A stretch of DNA of 37,284 nucleotides from the NCBI GenBank assembly GCA_003598015.1, contig QZKE01000039.1, positions 1-37,284 on the forward strand, given 5' to 3'. Within the stretch, counting starts at the first letter, position 1. Each line of letters starts with the position of its first letter. The notes beneath the pieces were generated by a model. The model saw only the letters and a program-made list of their open reading frames with translations, was not told the origin of the DNA and made no database searches. The position numbers and the translations under genes were made by a program. Shown piece after piece: positions 15,495 to 24,454 of this stretch. This stretch comes from Actinomycetota bacterium (GTDB lineage: Bacteria > Actinomycetota > Geothermincolia > Geothermincolales > RBG-13-55-18).

Positions 15495-17573
15495 ATGATT
15501 ACCTCCAAACCCGGGAAACTCACGCTCGTAAGGGCTGTGATCATCGCCTTATTGTTCGCCATATCTTTTATCTTTGTTCCCGCGGCGCGGGCTCAACCCC
15601 CCACCCTGCGGATATGGGCGGTCTCTGACTGCGACAAGATTCTGCGTTACGAGGCTCCCTGGTCCGCCTCCACCGTGTGGTCCGAGAGCTCCGGCAAGGT
15701 GGTGATCCATGCCGCGCGCAACGAATACGTGGCCTTCCAGGTGATGATAACGGCAGACGGGGGGGACCTGTACGGCGTGGATATGAGCTGCAGCGCCCTC
15801 ACGGGGCGGGAAACAGCTATTGCGGTGGAGAACATCCAGCTCCTGCGCGAGCACTATCTCAACGTGACCGAGCCGTCCACGGCCATGTACGGAGAACTGT
15901 CGACCACCGGCCCCGGCTGGTACCCGGATCCGCTGGTCCCGCTGGAAGCGCCAGATGGCGGGTCCCCGTGCGATGTCCCGTCCGGAGCGAACCAGGGGGT
16001 ATGGGTCGATATCTTCGTACCGCAAAGCGCATCCGCCGGCACGTACAACGGGCATATAACCATTGCGGCGTCCGGGATGGCATCCCGGACGCTACCCGTG
16101 GAACTGCGGGTCTGGGATTTCAGCCTGCCCGACGAGATCCACATGAGTTCGTTTTTCATGTACCAGCCGGGGCAGATCGCCGACGCGCACGGCGTAGCCA
16201 AATACGGGGACGAGTACCTGTCCATCGAGGCGGAATACGCCCGTGCCGCACGTCTTCACCGCTGCAACCTTTCCACATCGGTGTATCCGGAATACGCGGG
16301 CAGCGGGAGCGGCACGGTGGTGATCTGGGACTCCTGGCATGACGCTTTCGCCGAGCGGTACCTGGACGGCACCATCTTCGCGGACGGCCGGGGCAGCACC
16401 CCCTACGCCCTGCCCATCGGCCAGGATTATCCCGACCCCGCCGATCACGGGGGGCTGGGAAGCCCGGAGTACGAGGATACCTTCATCGCCATGCTGCAGC
16501 AATTCCGCGATCATTTTCGGGAGAGGGGCTGGTTCGACCGTTCCTTCCTGTATATCGTCGATGAGCCCAACGACTCTGAAGGATACGACCTGGTGCGCTA
16601 CTATGGAGGGCTCGTGGACCGCTCTGGGACCGGTTTCCCGCTCATGGTCACGGAATCCCCGCTGCCGGATGAACCCTCCTGGGGCAGCCTGGTGGGCGCG
16701 GTCGATATCTGGTGCGCCGGTGGCAACGCCTGGCCCGGCCCCATGTGGGAGAGACAGGCAGCCGGGGAGAGCTGCTGGACCTACAACGGAGGCGAACCGT
16801 ATGCGGGCAGCCAGATCATGGACACCTCGGGGTTGGGGCCGCGCACCTGGGCCTGGATCGCGCGGCGCTACGGCGTAGAATGCTGGCTGCTCTGGGACGC
16901 GTGCTACTTCAAGGATATCTACAACGGTTATGCGGCGAACGATGTTTGGGTCGACCCCCTTACCTTCGACCAGCGCCGTGCGGGTGTTACCTGGCCGGAT
17001 TGGGGAAACGGGGACGGCACTCTCTTTTATCCGGGCACCCCGCGGGGGATCGCGGGTCCGGTGTGTTCCCTGCGCCTCAAATCGTGGCGGAGAGGCGCCC
17101 AGGACTTCGAGTACATGTGGCTTCTCGAGCAGCGAGGCCGCGGGGGGTTCGTGGACAACCTGGTGGCGGAAGTGATTCCCTCCGCCTTCGGGGACGCAGA
17201 GGGAAACCCTACCGCCTGGAGCAAGAACGCATCCACCTGGGAGGAAGCGCGCATAGCCATGGGAAACGCGCTGGCCGCTCTGCCGGCATACGCGTACGAC
17301 TATTACTTCGCGGAGGGATACACCGGCTCCGGATTTCAGGTCTGGCTATGCTTCGGTAACAGCGCATGCGAGGAGATAGGGGTGAGGATCACCTTTCTCT
17401 ACAAAGGGTTGCCCCCCGGCGAGCACTACCTCACCCTTCCCCCGTCTTCACGCACCACTATTTACGTGAACCCCTACGTGGGTGACGATGTGGAGTTCTC
17501 CACCATGGTGGAATCGACCGCGCCGCTGACCTGCGAACGCCCTATCTATTTCGATTATGCCGCACCGCCTTGA
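15495..17573 (+). CDS. Exported GH123/DUF4091-like glycoside hydrolase with one C-terminal repeat
   Basis: 692 aa; start supported by GGAGGGCTGTAA. The signal peptide (residues 1-33, cleavage after AARA) leads into an N-terminal beta-sandwich (~35-195: HAARNEYVAFQVMI, VWVDIFVPQSASAGTYNG), then a TIM-barrel-like region whose FLYIVDEPND places an Asp-Glu pair at 356-357. GH123 beta-N-acetylgalactosaminidases use such an adjacent Asp-Glu pair in substrate-assisted catalysis. WLLWDACYFKD and RRGAQDFEYMWLLEQ match DUF4091 proteins. Residues ~598-692 are one W-Y-F-A-E-G repeat (YYFAEGYTGSGF ... CERPIYFDY). Amino-sugar glycan hydrolysis is likely but not proven. The gene is divergent from the TetR gene and convergent with the protease gene. 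Confidence 0.82.
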   Translation: MITSKPGKLTLVRAVIIALLFAISFIFVPAARAQPPTLRIWAVSDCDKILRYEAPWSASTVWSESSGKVVIHAARNEYVAFQVMITADGGDLYGVDMSCSALTGRETAIAVENIQLLREHYLNVTEPSTAMYGELSTTGPGWYPDPLVPLEAPDGGSPCDVPSGANQGVWVDIFVPQSASAGTYNGHITIAASGMASRTLPVELRVWDFSLPDEIHMSSFFMYQPGQIADAHGVAKYGDEYLSIEAEYARAARLHRCNLSTSVYPEYAGSGSGTVVIWDSWHDAFAERYLDGTIFADGRGSTPYALPIGQDYPDPADHGGLGSPEYEDTFIAMLQQFRDHFRERGWFDRSFLYIVDEPNDSEGYDLVRYYGGLVDRSGTGFPLMVTESPLPDEPSWGSLVGAVDIWCAGGNAWPGPMWERQAAGESCWTYNGGEPYAGSQIMDTSGLGPRTWAWIARRYGVECWLLWDACYFKDIYNGYAANDVWVDPLTFDQRRAGVTWPDWGNGDGTLFYPGTPRGIAGPVCSLRLKSWRRGAQDFEYMWLLEQRGRGGFVDNLVAEVIPSAFGDAEGNPTAWSKNASTWEEARIAMGNALAALPAYAYDYYFAEGYTGSGFQVWLCFGNSACEEIGVRITFLYKGLPPGEHYLTLPPSSRTTIYVNPYVGDDVEFSTMVESTAPLTCERPIYFDYAAPP

Positions 17574-17676
17574 TCCGTCCAGGAATATGCACGGACTCCC
17601 TGCCCCCGCTGTATACGAGCGATCGCCGGTGGCCATGGAAATGCGTTGATGATGCGCGATATGAGGACCGGAGCGG

Positions 17677-20187
17677 TTATGTGCTCCCGCCGCCGATATC
17701 GTCACGGTAGTTGAAATAGAACGCGCCCTCGACGATCAGCCGCGCGCCATCCGGGGCACTGACCTCGGCGCTCACGCCTTCGCCGGGCAGGAGCGTGTTC
17801 TCCTTGACGGTATAACGGGAATGGGGGCCTACCTGAAACTCCCGGCTGATGGTGGTGCCGCTCTCCCCGAGCAGGTCTACGCGTATCGTCACCGCTTCCT
17901 CCTCGAGATTGGCTACGAGAATCCAGCTTTCGAATCCCGAGCCCGTATATCCCTCGGGAATACACCAGCTCGAGGACGGTTGCCTCGCCCCCATCGCCGC
18001 ATGCCCGCCTGATACCGAGCCCATGCTGCCGGAATACGTGAAATACATCGCCCGTTCCGCCACCACGCCGGGATAAGCGGCCGTCACCTGCGCGGAAACC
18101 TCCGCGTTCTCCAATCCCGGTACTTCGTCTACATGGATGGTGGCCCGGGAGCGGGGCTGGAGAAGCGTCTCGCGCTCGATGGTAACGCCATCGCTGCGCT
18201 GGAAGGAGGTGATGGCCGTCACCGTGTTGTCCGAGGGATTGGCAAACAGCAACCATTCGTCGAATTCCCCACCCGTAAATCCCTCGGCGAAATATTGCTC
18301 CTCCGATGGGGACCCCGCTCCCATTACCACAGAACCACCTTTTATTCCATCCTTGTCGAAATACATCGCCCGTTCCGCCACCACCGGCGTATCGGCTGTC
18401 AGGACGGTCGCTATTTCCGCCCCCGGCATGATGTCGTTCAACCTCACGGTACAACGAGCCAGAGGGGCTACCTCGAGGCTGTGTTCCAGGGTGCTCGCCG
18501 GCGTCATCATGCGCAGATCGACGTGTGCCACGGCATTCTGCGGGTTGAAGACCAGTATGTAGGTGTCGAATCCCGCCCCGGTGTATCCCTCGGCGAAATA
18601 CCACTCCTGCGAAGCTGCGGAAGCCTGCGTGGTATGGCCGTCCTTCAGGCCGTGATAGTCGAAGTACATCGAGCGCTGGGCTCTCAGCGGCGCACCATCC
18701 TCGATATCTATTCCCGCCGCAACGTCTCCCGGAGGCACGAGTTCGTTGATGTGCATGGTGAGCCGGGAACGCGGCGCTAAATTCACCGTTGTGGAATAGA
18801 GCAGTCCCTGGGCGCCGAAGAGCTCTATCCCCGCTTCATGCGCCTGGGAGTCCGGATTTTCCAGAAGCATGTAGGTATCGAAACCGGGGCCGGTATACCC
18901 TTCGGCAAAAAAGAGTTTACCACTGGAGCTCTCCGCGGCAGGCTCATCGAGGCCTATGGCTCTATCCATCCTCAACAGGCCCCATCCGGTGAAGTCATCA
19001 CGGCCTTTAGGCCCCAGGTCGGTGGCGCTTCGTGTCAATGCCATTTCAGCGTCCTCGGGGCTCAAGCCGGGCCGCACGGAGAGCAACATGGCCAGCGTTC
19101 CCGTAACCTGAGGTGCCGCCATGGATGTCCCGCTCAGCTTTACGTAGCGGTTGTTCGGGAAGGTCGAGTAGATGGATGCTCCCGGGGCCAGCAGATCCAG
19201 GTCTTTGCCCCGGTTGGAGAAGGACGTGGGCAGGTCATCCTGACCCGAAGCACCGACGCCTATCACGTACTGGCAGGCGGCGGGGTAGCTCAGCGAGTCC
19301 AATCCGTCGTTTCCCGCCGCCGCCACGACGATGGAGCCTTTCGTGTGGGCATAGTCAACGGCTTCCTGAAGAGCTTGAGAGCGCGCGGATCCGCCCAGGC
19401 TGAGGTTGATCACGTCGGCACTCTGATCGGCCGCATAACGAATCCCCGCGATAACGTCTGAATAATAACCGTAGCCGCTTTCGTCCAGAACCCGCACCGG
19501 CAGGATGCTGGTTCTCCAGGCCACGCCCGCCACGCCTACGCCGTTATCCCCCGAGGCTGCGACGATCCCGGCCACGTGGGTCCCATGGCCGTTCGCGTCG
19601 GAGGCGTCGCCATCGTCCTCCACGAAGTCATAGCCGCCCAGCACACGCCCCGACAGCTCGGGATGGGCGGCATCCACGCCGCTGTCCACGATGGCCACCA
19701 TCACCCCCGGACTTCCCGCGGTTACATCCCACGCCCTGGCTGCGCCTATTCGCTGTAGATGCCACTGTTCGGAATAGTATGGGTCCCGGGAGATGTCGCC
19801 TGAGCTGGCCAGCGTATCTTCCTCGACGAAGCGTACCCCGGGGAGGGCTTCGATGGCTTCCTCCGCCGCAGCCTGCATCGCCCCCTCGGGCAGGGATATG
19901 GACTGGAGTGATGGTGCCGGCCAGCTGCCTTCCTGTAGTTCCTCCTCCAGGCCCGGCACCATCTCCACCAGTCCTTCCAGGCGGGGATCCTGCTGCGTCT
20001 GGGAGAGTAGGCTGTCCACACAGACCTTCCCCTCTTCCCAGGCGATCAGCAGGCGGCTCTCCGTGGCTGAATCAGCAATGGCCGGCTCTCCGGAGCATAG
20101 TAACGGCACTGCCATGCAGGCGATTACAAGACTGATTATCGCTACGATAGCAGCCCTTGTACTGGACTTTTTTCGCTTGACGGCCAT
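17677..20187 (-). CDS. Exported subtilisin-like (S8) serine protease with four C-terminal repeats
   Basis: 836 aa from the ATG at 20187 (GAGAGGG upstream); an ATG at 20214 is also possible. A signal peptide (KRKKSSTR then a hydrophobic stretch) is followed by a propeptide-like segment ending IEALPGVRFVEED. The S8 domain (~135-405) has the full catalytic set: Asp168 in AIVDSGVD, His201 in NGHGTHVAG, oxyanion Asn293 in AAAGNDG and Ser355 in SGTSMAAPQV. Four W-Y-F-A-E-G repeats start near 424, 527, 630 and 739. The last begins SWCIPEGYTG, so its first motif is degenerate. The protein ends after the last repeat without LPXTG or a membrane anchor. It is likely a surface or extracellular endopeptidase, active on food proteins or on neighbouring repeat proteins. 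Confidence 0.92.
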   Translation of the reverse strand: MAVKRKKSSTRAAIVAIISLVIACMAVPLLCSGEPAIADSATESRLLIAWEEGKVCVDSLLSQTQQDPRLEGLVEMVPGLEEELQEGSWPAPSLQSISLPEGAMQAAAEEAIEALPGVRFVEEDTLASSGDISRDPYYSEQWHLQRIGAARAWDVTAGSPGVMVAIVDSGVDAAHPELSGRVLGGYDFVEDDGDASDANGHGTHVAGIVAASGDNGVGVAGVAWRTSILPVRVLDESGYGYYSDVIAGIRYAADQSADVINLSLGGSARSQALQEAVDYAHTKGSIVVAAAGNDGLDSLSYPAACQYVIGVGASGQDDLPTSFSNRGKDLDLLAPGASIYSTFPNNRYVKLSGTSMAAPQVTGTLAMLLSVRPGLSPEDAEMALTRSATDLGPKGRDDFTGWGLLRMDRAIGLDEPAAESSSGKLFFAEGYTGPGFDTYMLLENPDSQAHEAGIELFGAQGLLYSTTVNLAPRSRLTMHINELVPPGDVAAGIDIEDGAPLRAQRSMYFDYHGLKDGHTTQASAASQEWYFAEGYTGAGFDTYILVFNPQNAVAHVDLRMMTPASTLEHSLEVAPLARCTVRLNDIMPGAEIATVLTADTPVVAERAMYFDKDGIKGGSVVMGAGSPSEEQYFAEGFTGGEFDEWLLFANPSDNTVTAITSFQRSDGVTIERETLLQPRSRATIHVDEVPGLENAEVSAQVTAAYPGVVAERAMYFTYSGSMGSVSGGHAAMGARQPSSSWCIPEGYTGSGFESWILVANLEEEAVTIRVDLLGESGTTISREFQVGPHSRYTVKENTLLPGEGVSAEVSAPDGARLIVEGAFYFNYRDDIGGGST

Positions 20188-20337
20188 TTTCACATCCCTC
20201 TCTTCGTTCCTCATCTTGTGGTTCGGGAATGAGAGGGAAGCTGAGGATCGGGCGTTTATGCGAAAAACGACCTACAGACGGGTGATAAGGGGGGATATGG
20301 GCGCGTTTAGTGCAGGGGTTGTCTTACCGGGGCAGGA

Positions 20338-20368
20338 AAATGGGACGCGGTTGGTCCGCGTCCCATTT
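20338..20368 (-). terminator. Intrinsic terminator of the acyl-CoA dehydrogenase operon
   Basis: A perfect 13-bp stem, AAATGGGACGCGG (20338-20350) with CCGCGTCCCATTT (20356-20368), loop TTGGT. On the minus strand the tail reads TTTTCC. It lies about 75 bases past the stop at 20444 and upstream of the protease gene, separating the two. Confidence 0.8.
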
Positions 20369-20443
20369 CATCATCTCTGCTTCAACGTAACCGCAGACGC
20401 CGCGAAGCTTCTGCGCGTCTTCTTGTTATGATGCGCTTTCCGT

Positions 20444-21580
20444 TCAACCCAGCAGGTGCCTGGCGATGACCACCCGCTGCACCTGGTTGGTCCCCTCGTA
20501 GATCTGGGTGATCTTGGCGTCGCGCATCATGCGCTCCAGCGGGTACTCGACCATGTAGCCGTAGCCGCCCAGCACCTGCACCGCGTCCACGGTCACCTTC
20601 ATGGCCGTGTCGGCCGCGAAGCACTTGGCCATGGCCGACACCCCCGAGGCCTCACGCCCGGCCGTCTCCACCAGGTGTGCCGAGTAGTAGACGAGCTGCC
20701 GCGCCGCCTCCACCTGCATGGCCATGTCGGCCAGCATGAACTGGATGCCCTGCAGGCGGGCGATGGGTCCACCGAACTGCACCCTCTCCTTGGAATAGGC
20801 GACGGCGTGATCCAGCGCCCCCGCCGCGATACCCACCGCCTGGGCCCCGATGGAGGGGCGGGTGCGGTCCAGGGTCATCATGGCGATCTTGAAGCCCTCG
20901 CCCTCCTTGCCCAGGAGGTTCTCGGCCGGTACCTCCATGTCCTCGAAGACGAGCTCGCAGGTCTGGGAGCCCCTGATCCCCATCTTGTGCTCGATCTTGC
21001 CGATGGAAAAGCCGGGGAACTCCTTCTCCACGATGAAGGCGGAGATGCCCTTGACGCCCGAGCTCTCGTCCGTCTTGGCGAAGATGGAATAGGTGTCGGC
21101 GATACCACCATTGGTGATGAAGCACTTCTGGCCGTTAATGATGTAGTTGCCGTTCTTCAGCACCGCCCGGCTGGTCATGGCCGCGGCGTCGGACCCCGCG
21201 CCGGGCTCGGTGAGGCCGAAGGCGCACTGCTTCTCTCCCCGCGCCAGGGGAGGGATGTACTTCTTCAGCTGCGCGCCTGTGGCGGCCAGCATGATGGGCT
21301 GGGAGCCCAGCTTGCACACCCCCAGGATGAGGCTGGTGTTGGTGCATACCTTGGCCAGTTCCTCGATGGCGATGCAGATGGTGAGCAGGTCCGCCCCCGC
21401 CCCGTCCAGCTCCTCCGGGAAACACAGGGCCAGGAGGTCGTTGTCGCGCAGGAGCTCGAACATGTCCCATGGATACTCCCCGCTGGCGTCGATATCCATG
21501 GCCCTCGGCTCCACCTTCTCCTTGGCCAGTTGGCGCACGGTCTGCTGGAGCATTTTCTGTTCTTCGGTCAGTTCGTACAT
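20444..21580 (-). CDS. Acyl-CoA dehydrogenase
   Basis: 378 aa, the standard length. It catalyses FAD-dependent alpha,beta-desaturation of an acyl-CoA, passing electrons to ETF. FAD- and substrate-binding segments are CAFGLTEPGAGSDAA and YIINGQKCFITNG, and the C-terminal QIYEGTNQVQR carries the catalytic base Glu362 at the position used by short- and medium-chain enzymes. ERVQFGGPIARLQGIQF is the usual FAD-domain helix. AGGAGGGAAAG stands directly before the ATG. It is the last gene of an operon with a thiolase and a second dehydrogenase. Chain length or branched-acyl preference cannot be told. No ETF genes are in the window. Confidence 0.95.
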   Translation of the reverse strand: MYELTEEQKMLQQTVRQLAKEKVEPRAMDIDASGEYPWDMFELLRDNDLLALCFPEELDGAGADLLTICIAIEELAKVCTNTSLILGVCKLGSQPIMLAATGAQLKKYIPPLARGEKQCAFGLTEPGAGSDAAAMTSRAVLKNGNYIINGQKCFITNGGIADTYSIFAKTDESSGVKGISAFIVEKEFPGFSIGKIEHKMGIRGSQTCELVFEDMEVPAENLLGKEGEGFKIAMMTLDRTRPSIGAQAVGIAAGALDHAVAYSKERVQFGGPIARLQGIQFMLADMAMQVEAARQLVYYSAHLVETAGREASGVSAMAKCFAADTAMKVTVDAVQVLGGYGYMVEYPLERMMRDAKITQIYEGTNQVQRVVIARHLLG

Positions 21581-21666
21581 CTTTCCCTCCTAGGACTACA
21601 ACTCTAGCGGTCACTCCTTCTCTTTTTATTCCGTCAGGGGACGGATTATATTTGAGCCCCTTTTAA

Positions 21667-22857
21667 TCAGCCCACCCTGATGACCATCCCGTCGCCCTGC
21701 CCGCCGCCGCCGCAGATCCCCGCCGCGCCGTAGCCGCCTGCGCGGCGGCGCAGCTCGTAGGCCAAGGTGGTGACGATGCGAATGCCGCTGACCCCAATGG
21801 GGTGGCCGAAGGCGATGGCTCCCCCGTTCACGTTCACGTTCTCCATCTTCTCCGCGTCCAGGCCGAGCAGCTGCATGGAACGCCAGGTCACGCTGGCGAA
21901 GGCCTCGTTTATCTCCACAAGCTTGAGGTCTTTCACCTGCAGCTCGGTCTTCTCGAGGGCACTGAGGATCGAGAGGGCCGGGCAGGGATGGAGGTCGGCG
22001 AACTCCCCCGCGTTCCAACCATAGGAGACCACGCCGAACAAGGGTTCCAGGCCCAGCTCCCTGGCCTTCTCGGCGCTCATGACCACGACAGCACAGGCAC
22101 CGTCGTTGATCTGGGAGGCATTGCCCGCGGTGACCATGCCATCCTTGCCGAAGGCCGGCTTGAGCTTGGCCAGGGCATCCACGGTCGTCCCCGGCCTCAC
22201 TCCCTCATCCTTGTCGAAGATCAATGCATCCCCCTTCTTCTGGGGTATCTCCACCGCTACGATCTCCTCGGCCAGAAGTCCCTTCTCGGTGGCTTCGGCC
22301 GCTCTCTGCTGGCTGCGGGCCCCGATTGCGTCCATCTGCTCGCGGGTGATGCCGTAGCTCTTCGCCCACGCATCGGCGCCCCTGCCCATATGCATATCCT
22401 CGAAGGCGTCCCACAGGCCGTCGTGGATCATGCCGTCCACCAGCACACCGTTGCCCATACGGTAACCCATGCGAGCTTTGGATACGTAATAAGGGGCGTT
22501 GGTCATGGACTCCTGCCCCCCCACCACCAGTATCTCGGCCTGGCCCAGTTTGATCATCTGGTCGGCCATCTCCAGCGCGGACATGGAGGAGATGCATACC
22601 TTGTTCACGTTGATACACCACTTGTCCTTGGGAATGCCGCCCTTGATAGCAGCCTGGCGCGACGTGATCTGTCCCTGGCCGCCCGTGAGCACCTGGCCCA
22701 TGATAACGCAGTCTACCAGCTCGGGATCGAGCTTGGCCCGCTGCAATGCTTCTTTGATGACGATGCCCCCGAGGTCCTGGGCCGTGAAATCTTTGAGCGC
22801 GCCGGACAGCCGGCCGAAAGCGGTCCTCGCGGAGCTTACTACAACGGTTTCCTTCAT
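21667..22857 (-). CDS. Acetyl-CoA acetyltransferase (thiolase)
   Basis: 396 aa, a canonical thiolase with all three catalytic residues: Cys88 in NKVCISSMSAL, His352 in AIAFGHPIGVSG and Cys382 in AAGICGGGGQGDG. It cleaves 3-ketoacyl-CoA with CoA or condenses two acetyl-CoA. The N-terminal VVVSSARTAFGRLSG is typical. The start is supported by GGGAGGAAG. It lies 86 bp from the next gene and 42 bp from the previous one, all on the minus strand. It is a useful contrast with the degenerate thiolase-like proteins at 25469 and 26653. Confidence 0.96.
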   Translation of the reverse strand: MKETVVVSSARTAFGRLSGALKDFTAQDLGGIVIKEALQRAKLDPELVDCVIMGQVLTGGQGQITSRQAAIKGGIPKDKWCINVNKVCISSMSALEMADQMIKLGQAEILVVGGQESMTNAPYYVSKARMGYRMGNGVLVDGMIHDGLWDAFEDMHMGRGADAWAKSYGITREQMDAIGARSQQRAAEATEKGLLAEEIVAVEIPQKKGDALIFDKDEGVRPGTTVDALAKLKPAFGKDGMVTAGNASQINDGACAVVVMSAEKARELGLEPLFGVVSYGWNAGEFADLHPCPALSILSALEKTELQVKDLKLVEINEAFASVTWRSMQLLGLDAEKMENVNVNGGAIAFGHPIGVSGIRIVTTLAYELRRRAGGYGAAGICGGGGQGDGMVIRVG

Positions 22858-22899
22858 CTCTTCCTCCCGATCCTAGTGTGATACCTGGTATGACGCGAA

Positions 22900-24051
22900 C
22901 TATCTCAACCCGAGCTCACGGGCGATGACCATACGCTGGACCTCGGACGTTCCCTCTCCTATCTCCAGGATCTTGGCATCGCGGAAGAAGCGCGATACGG
23001 GGTATTCGTCCATGAAGCCATAGCCCCCGAATACCTGTACCGCCTGGGAGGCCGTGCGCATGCACATCTCGGAGGCGAAGAGCTTGGCCATGGCCGCCTC
23101 CTTGGTATGGGGCACGTGGGCGTCGCGCATGGCCGCCGCCTTGTAGGTGATATCCCGGGCTACCTCGATGTCGGTGGCCATATCGGCCAGCTTGAACTGG
23201 ATGGCCTGGAACTTACCGATAGGCCGGCCGAACTGTACGCGCTCCCTTGCATACTTCAGGCTCTCCTCGAAAGCCCCCTGCGCATTCCCGACCGCCAGCG
23301 CGGCTATGGCTATGCGGCCTCCGTCCAGGCAGTCCATGAACTGCCGGAAGCCCTCACCGCGCTTGCCGATGATATTGCCGGCGGGGACCCTGCAATCCTC
23401 GAAGTTGAGCTCCCGGGTGTCCGAGGCATGCCAGCCCATCTTCTTGTACTTGGGGGCTATATTGTAGCCGGGCGTGCCCGTGGGGATGTATATGTTCGAT
23501 ATCTCCTTGCGCCCGCCCTCGCGCACTCCCGTAACCACGGTCACCGTGACCACCCCGCTCATCTCCGTGCCGGGGTTGGTGATGAAGCACTTGGTGCCGT
23601 TTATCACCCACTCTCCGCCGGACAGCTCCGCCTTGGTCTGGGTGTTGCCGGCATCGCTGCCCGCCTCGGGCTCGGTGAGGCCGAAGGAGCCCAGTATCCT
23701 GCCCTCGGCCAGGGGCACCAGCCATTCCTGCTTCTGTTCCTCGCTGCCATAGTAGAAGAAAGGGCTGGAGCCGAGCGAGATATGCGCCTCGACGGTGATG
23801 GCGCAGGAACCGTCTACCCTGGCTATCTCCTCCACCGCGATAGCGTAGGCGAGGTAATCCCCTCCCGCCCCGCCGTACTCCTCCGGCCAGGGTATGCCCA
23901 GGATGCCGAGGTCTCCCATCTGTTTTACGATGTCGTAGGGGAACTCTCCCGTTTCCCAAAGGTGATCCGTCTGGGGGCGTATGACCTGCTCCGAGAAGTC
24001 CCTGACCGTGGTGCGGAATAGCTTCTTTTCTTCGTCCAGCTCGTACAGCAA
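22900..24051 (-). CDS. Acyl-CoA dehydrogenase
   Basis: 383 aa, first gene of the operon. SFGLTEPEAGSDAGN and WVINGTKCFITNPGTEMSG bind FAD and substrate. EIGEGTSEVQR near the C terminus gives the catalytic base Glu366. It is clearly a paralogue of the protein at 20444 but diverged (for example it has GWHASDTREL where the other has GIRGSQTCEL), so the two probably act on different acyl chains. The start is a TTG at 24051 with AGGTGAGG close upstream. The spacing is short, so the exact start is less sure than the gene itself. A promoter with a 5'-terminal hairpin lies upstream. Confidence 0.94.
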   Translation of the reverse strand: MLYELDEEKKLFRTTVRDFSEQVIRPQTDHLWETGEFPYDIVKQMGDLGILGIPWPEEYGGAGGDYLAYAIAVEEIARVDGSCAITVEAHISLGSSPFFYYGSEEQKQEWLVPLAEGRILGSFGLTEPEAGSDAGNTQTKAELSGGEWVINGTKCFITNPGTEMSGVVTVTVVTGVREGGRKEISNIYIPTGTPGYNIAPKYKKMGWHASDTRELNFEDCRVPAGNIIGKRGEGFRQFMDCLDGGRIAIAALAVGNAQGAFEESLKYARERVQFGRPIGKFQAIQFKLADMATDIEVARDITYKAAAMRDAHVPHTKEAAMAKLFASEMCMRTASQAVQVFGGYGFMDEYPVSRFFRDAKILEIGEGTSEVQRMVIARELGLR

Positions 24052-24127
24052 CTACCTCACCTGCCTCATCTCTTGTTCCCTACTTTGTTCCTTTCTACCT
24101 GCAGGTATTGCTATGAATAACGCTGCG

Positions 24128-24148
24128 GGGGAGCGCCGGAAGCTCCCC
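24128..24148 (-). promoter_or_regulatory. 5'-terminal mRNA hairpin of the operon
   Basis: On the minus strand GGGGAGC (24148-24142) pairs perfectly with GCTCCCC (24134-24128) around a 7-base loop. It begins at the predicted transcript start, so the mRNA would start with a capped stem, a feature known to protect transcripts from 5'-dependent decay. No T-run follows, so it is not an attenuator. Confidence 0.45.
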
Positions 24149-24153
24149 ATGGG

Positions 24154-24182
24154 ATTATATAGTAAATCCCCGCCGTATCCAA
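24154..24182 (-). promoter_or_regulatory. Promoter of the acyl-CoA dehydrogenase/thiolase operon
   Basis: On the minus strand TTGGAT (24182-24177) and TATAAT (24159-24154) are 17 bases apart. The expected transcript start is near 24148-24147, the first bases of a hairpin, giving a leader of about 97 bases. A 12-bp palindrome, TACCTGCAGGTA (24096-24107), lies within the leader and may be a regulator site. Confidence 0.6.
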
Positions 24183-24410
24183 ACGTAGCCAGAACACGGA
24201 CAAGGCAGATTTCTTCGCTAGACGCTCAAAAAAAGAAGGTCGTATCTTCGTTTTTCGGTTGCCGGGCAACACGAAAGCGTCAAAACAACAAAGGGATCGA
24301 TGCGAAGAACGAATATACGACACCTTCGTTCGCGGAAAACGTCCCGTGTCCGGGGCCGACCCCATCCTTCGGGAGGTAGCCGGCGACTTCACTTCATGGC
24401 GCCGGACAGC

Positions 24411-24439
24411 AAAAGGGGGAGGCTGTACCTCCCCCTTTT
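24411..24439 (-). terminator. Intrinsic terminator of the thiolase-like/DUF35 operon
   Basis: A perfect 12-bp stem, AAAAGGGGGAGG (24411-24422) with CCTCCCCCTTTT (24428-24439), loop CTGTA, lies 16 bases past the stop at 24455. It has T-runs on both strands. The rest of the 403-bp gap 24052-24454 holds the promoter and hairpin described separately, a 13-bp palindrome GTTGCCGGGCAAC (24258-24270) and no gene. Confidence 0.85.
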
Positions 24440-24454
24440 TTCCGTTAGACCGCG

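Noticed and set aside
20456..21607. A 383-codon plus-strand frame over the acyl-CoA dehydrogenase gene
   Set aside because: Antisense shadow; the minus strand carries the complete FAD-binding and catalytic motifs.
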